Origin: Chitinophaga alhagiae
GTDB taxonomy: Bacteria > Bacteroidota > Bacteroidia > Chitinophagales > Chitinophagaceae
Length of the DNA stretch: 64,000 bases
Assembly: GCF_003568665.1 (NCBI RefSeq)
Contig: NZ_QXMH01000002.1
Location: 558,001-622,000, forward strand
Direction of reading: 5' to 3'
The position numbers were made by a program, and so were the translations under genes. This document shows, piece after piece, positions 18,649 through 25,185 of the stretch. Positions within the stretch are counted from its first letter, which is position 1; every line of letters begins with the position of its first letter. The notes beneath the pieces are model-generated. The model had not been told where the DNA came from, made no database searches, and was given only the letters and a program-made list of their open reading frames with translations.

Positions 18649-19563
18649 ATGCGAAGAACCCTGCTACTGTTATTCCTGTTTCCCGGCCTCCCGGTTTTAG
18701 CGCAGGACACAGCTATTTATAAAGGCATGACCATTAACCTGGACGAAGTGGTGATCAATGCAAAACGTATAGGCTTTGACGTGAACGGCTTTATCAAGCG
18801 GGTGGAAGAGGACACCACTTTTTACCGGGCGTTCAAGAACCTCCGCATCGTTGGTTTTACGGCAGATAATGATATCCGCATTACAGACAGGGCCGGGGGG
18901 AAGACCATCGCCTCCCTTACATCCCATACCCGGCAGATCATGAACGGCAACTGCCGTACAATGGAGGTGCTGGATGAAAAGACCACCGGGGATTTCTATA
19001 CCCGCAAAGGGGATTACAACTATTACACGGCTGAATTGTACGCCAACCTCTTTTTCACAAAGGGCACCGTGTGCAATGAAGAAAGCGGGCATGCACGCGG
19101 CAGCCTGGCGCGGCACAAGTCACAACTGAAGCAGCTCATCTTCAACCCGGGCAAGCCCATTACGGGCGTACCGGTGGTAGGCAGCAAGGTAGCCGTGTTT
19201 GATCCCAACCTGATGCGGTACTACGATTTTTCCATTACGGCCACCAACTACGCCGGTGCGGAATGTTACGTGTTCAGCGCCGTGATGCGCAAAAACCTTG
19301 GCGCTATGGACAGGGCGGAAATTGTGTATGACGAACTGATCACCTACTTCAATAAAGAGACCATGGAAATTGTAGGACGCAGGTATTCCCTGTCTTACAA
19401 AACCTTCGTTTTTGACTTTAATGTGAAAATGAACGTGCAGATGACGAAGATGGGAGACCTGTTGCTGCCCGCGCTCATTACTTACAACGGCACCTGGAAC
19501 GTGCCTTTCAAAAAGCGGGAAACTGCTGTGTTTACGGCCAGGTTCTCGGACTTTACAAAATAG
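18649..19563 (+). CDS. Secreted protein of unknown function
   Basis: 304 residues with a clear Sec signal peptide (MRRTLLLLFLFPGLPVLA, cut before QD). The mature protein begins with GMTINLDEVVINAKRIGFDVNGFIKRVEEDTTFY, which resembles the segment following carboxypeptidase-regulatory-like domains in other Bacteroidota secreted proteins, but that domain itself is absent. The rest is predicted as beta-rich with a C-terminal segment (ALITYNGTWNVPFKKRET) like those of outer-membrane-associated families of unknown role. No enzymatic motif is visible. It lies 60 bp after the anti-sigma gene with its own promoter box. Confidence 0.8.
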   Translation: MRRTLLLLFLFPGLPVLAQDTAIYKGMTINLDEVVINAKRIGFDVNGFIKRVEEDTTFYRAFKNLRIVGFTADNDIRITDRAGGKTIASLTSHTRQIMNGNCRTMEVLDEKTTGDFYTRKGDYNYYTAELYANLFFTKGTVCNEESGHARGSLARHKSQLKQLIFNPGKPITGVPVVGSKVAVFDPNLMRYYDFSITATNYAGAECYVFSAVMRKNLGAMDRAEIVYDELITYFNKETMEIVGRRYSLSYKTFVFDFNVKMNVQMTKMGDLLLPALITYNGTWNVPFKKRETAVFTARFSDFTK

Positions 19564-19660
19564 GGGGCGTTATGTTCAGCATTTAGGCCGTGCCGCATCG
19601 CGTATCGACGCTGCCTTGCAGCGTGCTGAACAAAGCGTGTGCCGCCCGGCGCAGCACTTC

Positions 19661-21343
19661 CTACCGGATCAGGGTAATGGTACCCGTTTTAGAATATTTT
19701 TTCAGGTTCAGCTCATCAATGTACTCCAGCGTCCATACGTAAGTGGCCATGGCGGCGGGGGAGCCGTTGTACAGCCCGTTCCAGCCTACCCGCGGGTCTG
19801 TGGTATGGAAAATGAACTCTCCCCAGCGGTTATAGATACTGAGTTTGTATTGCCCTATCTGGCACCGGTACACGGGCCTGAAATAATCATTGCGCCCGTC
19901 CCCGTTCGGTGAAAAGGCGGTGGGCAGAAACACGGTACAGTCACAGTTCTGGTAATAGATGTTCACCGAGTCTGTGGCGCGGTTGCATACATTCTGCGCA
20001 ACAATGGCGTAAATGCCGGGCTGCGTAACGAGGAACGTGGCGGTAGCCGTACTGTCCTGCCACTTGAAATTATTGCCGGCACCCCGCGGCACCAGCTGCA
20101 GCGTTTCGCCGGTACACAGCACGGAGTCTTCTCCCAGGGACACGCGGAGGCTGTCCTGGAAATCTACCCGTATGGTATCAGACTCCACGCACCGGCCTAT
20201 TTGTACCCGTACGTAATAATATCCTGAACTGTCTACATGGTAAGTGGCCTGGTCAGACCCGTCTTGCCAGAGGTAGTTGCCCGTGCCGTGGTCTGCGCTG
20301 AGCACCAGGAAGTCCCCGTAACAAAGCGTGGTATCGTTGCCGAGGCTGAACGGCCCCAGGCGGCTGTACCGCACCTCCATGGTATCCACCACGTCGCAGT
20401 CGCCGTTGATGGTCACAAATACGGAGTAAGTGCCGCCGCGGTTCACGGAGATCTGCGGGTTGCGGGAGCCCCCGTTCCACTGGTAGGCCGTGGCTTCCGG
20501 CCGGTAGGCGTCAATGATCACGGTTTCCCCGGGGCACAGCAGCGTGTCTGCCCCCAGGTTAAAGGGGTAGGGCGTACCGCGGAAAGTGATGGTCACATCG
20601 TCTGTATAGACGCCGCAGCCGGCCACATCTACCGATACGCTGTAGGTTTGCGTGACGCCGGAGGCCACAATGGTAGGAGAGGTCTCTCCCGTGCTCCAGA
20701 GGTAGGTGGCGTTCTGGGCCGTGGCGTCCAGGGTCAGCAGCTCGTCTGTACACAAAATACGGTCGGGGCCCAGGTCTATGTCAGGGATGGGAGAATGGAA
20801 AATATTGATGGAATCCAGCTCCTTGCAGCCGTTGTAGGCCACGTAATAAGTGCCCGGTTCGGTAACGGTGTGGGTGTTGGTGCCAGTTACCGTGTCTTCC
20901 GCAAAGTACCAGGTATAGGTAGCGGCAGCATCGTAGGGCACGGTAAGGGTGTGGGTGGCATTTTCGCAGATGGTCAGGTTCACCGGCCCCAGGTCTACGC
21001 CCCGGCGGTCTACAATGGTAACAGGAACGGTGGTGATGTCTTCCACCCCGTTCCTGTAAACTTTAAGTGTAACAGTATAGGTGCCGGGAGCGGCATAGCG
21101 GTGGGTGGCGCCCGTGATAAGGTCAGATGAGTCTTCCGCCAGGGCCGGCGGGCTCACAAAGTACCATTTTACGGAGTCAATATCGTTAAGGGGGTCTGTA
21201 ATGGTAAATTCTACCTCCTCGCCGGTGCAGGTAGTATTATAGATGAAATTGGTCAGCATGGGGCGGGAACCTGCGCGGGCGGTAACGGTCACCGCCAGCA
21301 GCATGCCCAGCATAATAGTAAGGAGGTTTTTCTTCGGAACCAT
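19661..21343 (-). CDS. Secreted Ig/PKD-like repeat protein with type IX secretion (type B, CHU_C) sorting domain
   Basis: 560 residues with an N-terminal signal peptide. The first part has a PKD-like domain (RYAAPGTYTVTLKVYRNG, about residues 85-105). It is followed by at least four related beta-sandwich repeats of about 80-90 residues, each opening like LGADTLLCPGETVIIDA or LGNDTTLCYGDFLVLSA and ending in GTYSVFV- or GYYYVRV-type strands. The last 85 residues are a gliding-motility C-terminal (CHU_C) domain: VFLPTAFSPNGDGRNDYFRP, YNRWGEFIFHT, GWNGLYNG, ATYVWTLEY and KTGTITLIR. That domain directs export by the type IX system and surface attachment. Probably an adhesin or structural surface protein. 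Confidence 0.9.
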   Translation of the reverse strand: MVPKKNLLTIMLGMLLAVTVTARAGSRPMLTNFIYNTTCTGEEVEFTITDPLNDIDSVKWYFVSPPALAEDSSDLITGATHRYAAPGTYTVTLKVYRNGVEDITTVPVTIVDRRGVDLGPVNLTICENATHTLTVPYDAAATYTWYFAEDTVTGTNTHTVTEPGTYYVAYNGCKELDSINIFHSPIPDIDLGPDRILCTDELLTLDATAQNATYLWSTGETSPTIVASGVTQTYSVSVDVAGCGVYTDDVTITFRGTPYPFNLGADTLLCPGETVIIDAYRPEATAYQWNGGSRNPQISVNRGGTYSVFVTINGDCDVVDTMEVRYSRLGPFSLGNDTTLCYGDFLVLSADHGTGNYLWQDGSDQATYHVDSSGYYYVRVQIGRCVESDTIRVDFQDSLRVSLGEDSVLCTGETLQLVPRGAGNNFKWQDSTATATFLVTQPGIYAIVAQNVCNRATDSVNIYYQNCDCTVFLPTAFSPNGDGRNDYFRPVYRCQIGQYKLSIYNRWGEFIFHTTDPRVGWNGLYNGSPAAMATYVWTLEYIDELNLKKYSKTGTITLIR

Positions 21344-21568
21344 GGCGCCTCTAAATTAGGAGAAATATTGATATGTAGAATGTTTTTAATAAAATAATTA
21401 ACCGGGATTTAAAGGCACAGTAGGGCCAGGCGGGGGTTCGCCGGGCATGGGGTGATGCCTTTCAATGTTCAGAAACGGCGAAGGGGCGGAATTTATTACA
21501 GCGGCCCGGCAAATTCCGGCGCAGGTGTATGCAGGTCATGTACGCGGTTATTCCAGTTATGCAGGTCC

Positions 21569-22633
21569 TCATTCATCATCCTTCCGCCGGTACTTTCTCC
21601 ATTTTTCCAGTACGCCGCTGAAGTCTGCCGGCAGCTCGCTCTCGAACAAGATGGGCTTGCGGGTGCGGGGGTGAATGAAGCCCAGGGTTTGGGCATGCAG
21701 GGCGTGGCGGGGCATTATTTCGAAACAGTTCTCCACAAACTGTTTGTATTTGGCAAAAATGGTACCCTTCACAATGCGGTTGCCGCCGTAGGTATCGTCA
21801 TTGAACAGGGAGTGGCCGATGTGCTGCATATGCACGCGTATCTGGTGGGTGCGACCGGTTTCCAGCCTGCAGGCAATGAGGCTCACATAATTGAAACGTT
21901 CCAGCACTTCGTAATGGGTGATGGCTTCCTTGCCGTACTCCCCGTCAGGGTAGGCGTCCATGATCTTGCGGAAGCGCTGGTGGCGGCCTACGTGGGCCAC
22001 TACCGTGCCGCTGTTTTCCTCAAAGTCTCCCCATACCAGCGCCAGGTAGCGGCGCTGCACGGTATGGTCAAAAAACTGTTTGGCCAGGTCTGTCATGGCC
22101 TTATCCGACTTGGCCACCACCAGCAGGCCGCTGGTGTTCTTGTCTATCCGGTGTACCAGGCCAAAGCGGGGAATGGCCGGTTCCGTGGGGTTTACCTTGT
22201 CATCTCCGAGGTACCAGGCCAGGGCGTTCACCAAAGTGCCGGTATAGTTGCCGCAGCCTGGGTGTACCACCATGCCGGGCGGTTTATTGATGATGAGGAT
22301 GTCATCGTCCTCAAACACGATGTTGAGCGGGATGTTTTCCGGCTTTACCTCCGTGCTTTCCGGGTTTTTGGTGGAATATACTATCAGCCGGTCAAGCGGG
22401 CGCACCTTGTAATTGGATTTTACCGGTTTGTCGTTCACCAGCACCATGCCGGCCGTTATGGCCTGCTGCACCTTGTTGCGGGTAGCGCCTTCAATGCGGT
22501 TCTGGATGAACTTGTCAATGCGCAGGGGCTCCTGGCCCTTGTCTACCACAAGGTTCACGCGTTCATATATTTCCTCGCTGCCTTCCCCGTTCTCCAGCTC
22601 GTCTTCCGGCAGTTCCTGCAATTGATCGCTCAT
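21569..22633 (-). CDS. rluD: RluD-family 23S rRNA pseudouridine synthase
   Basis: 354 residues from the ATG at 22633. An N-terminal S4 RNA-binding domain (about residues 36-85, LRIDKFIQNRIEGATRNKVQQ) is followed by the RluA-type catalytic domain with the signature HRIDKNTSGLLVVAKS; the catalytic Asp is about residue 164. The HRIDKNTSG form (Ile for Leu) is common in Bacteroidota. An upstream in-frame TTG lies inside the promoter -7 box and cannot be the start. RluD-type enzymes modify helix 69 of 23S rRNA; assignment among RluA/C/D paralogues rests on overall similarity. Divergent from lipB. Confidence 0.93.
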   Translation of the reverse strand: MSDQLQELPEDELENGEGSEEIYERVNLVVDKGQEPLRIDKFIQNRIEGATRNKVQQAITAGMVLVNDKPVKSNYKVRPLDRLIVYSTKNPESTEVKPENIPLNIVFEDDDILIINKPPGMVVHPGCGNYTGTLVNALAWYLGDDKVNPTEPAIPRFGLVHRIDKNTSGLLVVAKSDKAMTDLAKQFFDHTVQRRYLALVWGDFEENSGTVVAHVGRHQRFRKIMDAYPDGEYGKEAITHYEVLERFNYVSLIACRLETGRTHQIRVHMQHIGHSLFNDDTYGGNRIVKGTIFAKYKQFVENCFEIMPRHALHAQTLGFIHPRTRKPILFESELPADFSGVLEKWRKYRRKDDE

Positions 22634-22645
22634 CGGTAAAAATTT

Positions 22646-22673
22646 TTGCAAAGATAGCTTATAGTTATCTTTG
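22646..22673 (+). promoter_or_regulatory. lipB promoter (TTG-N17-TATCTTTG)
   Basis: TTG at 22646-22648, a 17-base spacer and TATCTTTG at 22666-22673 match the full Bacteroidota consensus. The predicted transcription start (about 22679-22682) is next to the ATG at 22683, so the mRNA would be nearly leaderless. Confidence 0.7.
22649..22656 (-). promoter_or_regulatory. rluD -7 promoter box
   Basis: On the minus strand TATCTTTG, followed by a 15-base gap to the rluD ATG. At 17 bases upstream there is CTG rather than TTG. It forms an inverted repeat with the lipB -7 box (TGCAAAGATA ... TATCTTTGCA). Confidence 0.55.
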
Positions 22674-22682
22674 CAGGGCGAA

Positions 22683-23426
22683 ATGGAACAAATGCAACAG
22701 CAAGTAAGTGTGCAAGACCTGGGGCAAATGCCCTACCAGGCCGCCTGGGACTACCAGGAGCGGCTATTGCAGGAGAACGTGCAGGCCAAGGCGGCGCGGC
22801 GCAACGGCGTTGACCCTTCGGCGGTTACGCGGCATTATTTATTGTTTTGCGAGCACCCGCCCGTGTATACGCTCGGCAAAAGCGGCCATATGGAGCACCT
22901 GCTCATCAGCAACAGCCAGTTGCAGGAGCAGGGGATCAGCTTTGTGCAGACCAACCGCGGGGGAGATATCACCTTTCATGGCGAAGGCCAGGTGGTAGGC
23001 TACCCTATCATAGACCTGGAGCGGTTTTTTACGGACATCGGCAAATACCTCCGTTTTCTGGAAGAAGTGATCATCCGCACCCTTGCGGACTATGGCCTGC
23101 AGGCCGGCCGCTCCAAGGGCGAGACCGGTGTATGGCTGGATGCCGCAATACCCGGCCGCGCGCGGAAAATATGCGCCATGGGTGTACGTTGCAGCCGGTG
23201 GGTGACCATGCACGGTTTTGCCGTCAACGTCAATACCGATCTCAATTATTTCAATAATATCATAGCCTGCGGCATTGCAGACAAGCAGGTAACCTCCCTG
23301 GAACGGGAAATTGGCCGCAAAGTGCCGATGGAAGAGGTGAAAACAAAGATCACCCGTTACTTTTCAGAAGTATTTGATGCGGAAATGCTGACGGAGGGCC
23401 TCAGTTCCTATAGTTCAGCGGTATGA
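22683..23426 (+). CDS. lipB: Octanoyltransferase LipB (lipoate biosynthesis)
   Basis: 247 residues if started at ATG 22683 (a second ATG lies at 22692); an earlier in-frame TTG at 22671 is part of the promoter and is rejected. LipB moves octanoyl from acyl carrier protein to lipoyl domains of 2-oxoacid dehydrogenases and GcvH, before LipA adds sulfur. Motifs: RGGDITFHGEGQVVGYPI, the Lys-bearing KICAMGVRCSRWVTMHG, and NNIIACGI with the thioester-forming Cys. No lipA lies nearby. Its last 26 bp overlap the 3' end of the convergent secreted-protein gene. Confidence 0.95.
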   Translation: MEQMQQQVSVQDLGQMPYQAAWDYQERLLQENVQAKAARRNGVDPSAVTRHYLLFCEHPPVYTLGKSGHMEHLLISNSQLQEQGISFVQTNRGGDITFHGEGQVVGYPIIDLERFFTDIGKYLRFLEEVIIRTLADYGLQAGRSKGETGVWLDAAIPGRARKICAMGVRCSRWVTMHGFAVNVNTDLNYFNNIIACGIADKQVTSLEREIGRKVPMEEVKTKITRYFSEVFDAEMLTEGLSSYSSAV

Positions 23427-24111
23427 ACAGGCTCCATTTTTCCAGGAGCTTCCCTTCTTCATAGATCTCGAAGTTGAACCAGCCCGCATGCATAAAGGTG
23501 GCCTTTTCCAGTATCAGGAAGGGTTCTGTTACCTGCTCCACTTCAAACAGGAAAGTGCCTTCAGGCTCAAAAAATTTAATGCTGTATTTTTTTTGCGGCG
23601 CCTGCGGAAGGCGGATGTTCACATTACCGTCTGCCGTGGTGTAGATATAGGTGGAGGGTTTCCAGGGAACGGTTGTTTGCGTGCCCGTGGCGCCCTGAGT
23701 GGCTGTGCTCACATCTCCCGCGCCCAGCAGGGCATTGGCGGCAATGGTGGAGTCAGGCACGGCCAGCACCGTTTTGCTGTACATGTAACGGTTATCGTTA
23801 AAAAGAATGAAGAGGCGGTAGTAGTTCTTGCCCGGCAGGGGCTTATTGTCCAGGTAAGCGTTGCGGCTTTCTTTGGGGTAGCTGGCGTAACCAATGGTGG
23901 TGAAGTTCAGCACGCTGTCAAGCGAGCGTTGTACACCGATCTGTACCGCATTGGGGAAACCGGATATCCAGTCCAGCTGGATCTTGCCGGGCTTGATCAA
24001 AGCCTGGAAATCCGGCAGAACGGGAACGGTGGGGACTTGTTGTGCTTTGGCAGTGGTGATGGTACCTATAAAAATCACTACGGCAATAATACGTCTAACA
24101 GTCTGCTTCAT
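23401..24111 (-). CDS. Secreted protein of unknown function (fibronectin-like beta-sandwich)
   Basis: 236 residues from the ATG at 24111 (an upstream ATG at 24120 adds MYC). A signal peptide (MKQTVRRIIAVVIFIGTITTAKA) precedes QQVPTVPVLPDFQALIKPGKIQLDWISGFPNAVQIGVQRS. The pattern 'IQLDW ... IGVQRSLD ... NYYRLFI' is like Fn3-type domains found at the ends of Bacteroidota secreted proteins. A second beta domain follows a low-complexity linker (ATQGATGTQTTVP). No catalytic residues are evident. The gene is convergent with lipB and overlaps its 3' end by 26 bp. Confidence 0.75.
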   Translation of the reverse strand: MKQTVRRIIAVVIFIGTITTAKAQQVPTVPVLPDFQALIKPGKIQLDWISGFPNAVQIGVQRSLDSVLNFTTIGYASYPKESRNAYLDNKPLPGKNYYRLFILFNDNRYMYSKTVLAVPDSTIAANALLGAGDVSTATQGATGTQTTVPWKPSTYIYTTADGNVNIRLPQAPQKKYSIKFFEPEGTFLFEVEQVTEPFLILEKATFMHAGWFNFEIYEEGKLLEKWSLFIPLNYRN

Positions 24112-24138
24112 ACAGTACATCCAATATGCTTAAGTTGG

Positions 24139-24146
24139 CAAAAATA
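24139..24146 (-). promoter_or_regulatory. Candidate -7 box for the secreted-protein gene
   Basis: On the minus strand TATTTTTG (TAnnTTTG) lies about 20 bases before the first ATG. A second match, TATATTTG, lies at 24160-24167. Spacing to a TTG is not ideal for either. Confidence 0.4.
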
Positions 24147-24183
24147 CGATTCTGTTGTTCAAATATACGGCGCAGCTTTTTAT

Positions 24184-25185
24184 TTAATAACATAGAACGC
24201 CGGGCGGCAGGGATCCATTGCCCTGCAGGCCGCCGGAGTGTACCAGCAGCAGGTTGCAGCCGGCGGGGAAATAACCTTGCTGCAGCAGTTGCTGTACGGC
24301 CAGCGTCATTTTTCCCGTATATACCCGGTCTAGCGGGATGTTGGTTTGCCGGTAAAAGTCGTTCATGGAACTGATCAGCCGGTTGCTGAGTTTGCCGTAA
24401 CCGCCTTCGTGAAACTGGTGGAGTATTTCCCAGGGAGTGGCTATGCCCGGCCGCAGCAGGCTTTGCGTGGCGGCCTGCAAGGAAAGCGCGCCTTTCAGTA
24501 CGGAAATGCCGGTTACCTGTTGGGTGGCGGCGGCGTTGATGAGGCCGGCCAGCGTAGTGCCCGTACCCACCGCGCAGATGATGTGCGTGTAACCGGCAAT
24601 GTCCGCCAAAGAAAGGATCTCTTCGCACCCTTTTGCCCCCAACGCGTTGTGGCCGCCTTCGGGGATGAGGTATGGCGGCAACTGCGCGCGGTGTTCGTTT
24701 GCCGGCGGTATGGCCCTGCCTTCCCGTGCTGCCGGTGGCTGCAACGGGGAGCTGTCATGCCCGGAGGGAGGTGTTGTATCTTCCGGCCTGCCGCCCAGCG
24801 CGCGCCAAACAGCTTCTTCATTACCCTCCTGCGTCATCTGCCGGTATTCCTCCCGGCTCACAAATACCAGCTCCATGCCCATCTCCGCTGCATGCTTCAG
24901 TGTATGGCCCGGCGCTGCCGGCCGCTCTCCCCTGATAATACCGGTGCAGGCAATGCCTTGCATACGGCAGGCTGCCGCGGTGGCCGCAATGTGATTGGAA
25001 TACGCGCCGCCAAAAGTGACAATGGGGCGCCCGGCGGCCGCCTCCAGGTTGTATTTCAGCTTGAACCACTTGTTGCCTGATACCAGCGGGTGCAGCCGGT
25101 CCAAACGCAACATGGCTGCCCGGGTGTTTGCGGGCAGCCATGTGGTATGAAAAGGTTGCAATATCTGGTCAGTAGAAAAGTGCAT
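24184..25185 (-). CDS. PLP-dependent ACC deaminase/D-cysteine desulfhydrase-family enzyme with a proline-rich insertion
   Basis: 333 residues of the fold-type II PLP enzymes related to 1-aminocyclopropane-1-carboxylate deaminase and D-cysteine desulfhydrase. The PLP Lys is in SGNKWFKLKYN (about residue 39), the substrate-binding loop is FGGAYSNHIAATA (about 58-70), and the phosphate loop is AVGTGTTLAG. An unusual low-complexity, Pro/Gly-rich stretch of about 40 residues (about 128-168, including DTTPPSGHDSSPLQPPAARE) separates the helix after the first lobe from the usual YLIPEGG strand. The start codon overlaps the end of the GH20 gene by 17 bp. The real substrate is not determined. Confidence 0.85.
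   Translation of the reverse strand: MHFSTDQILQPFHTTWLPANTRAAMLRLDRLHPLVSGNKWFKLKYNLEAAAGRPIVTFGGAYSNHIAATAAACRMQGIACTGIIRGERPAAPGHTLKHAAEMGMELVFVSREEYRQMTQEGNEEAVWRALGGRPEDTTPPSGHDSSPLQPPAAREGRAIPPANEHRAQLPPYLIPEGGHNALGAKGCEEILSLADIAGYTHIICAVGTGTTLAGLINAAATQQVTGISVLKGALSLQAATQSLLRPGIATPWEILHQFHEGGYGKLSNRLISSMNDFYRQTNIPLDRVYTGKMTLAVQQLLQQGYFPAGCNLLLVHSGGLQGNGSLPPGVLCY

Noticed and set aside
22651..22682. TTG codons as starts for lipB (22671) and rluD (22651)
   Set aside because: Both lie inside the TATCTTTG promoter boxes. The ATG codons at 22683 (lipB) and 22633 (rluD) fit the protein families.
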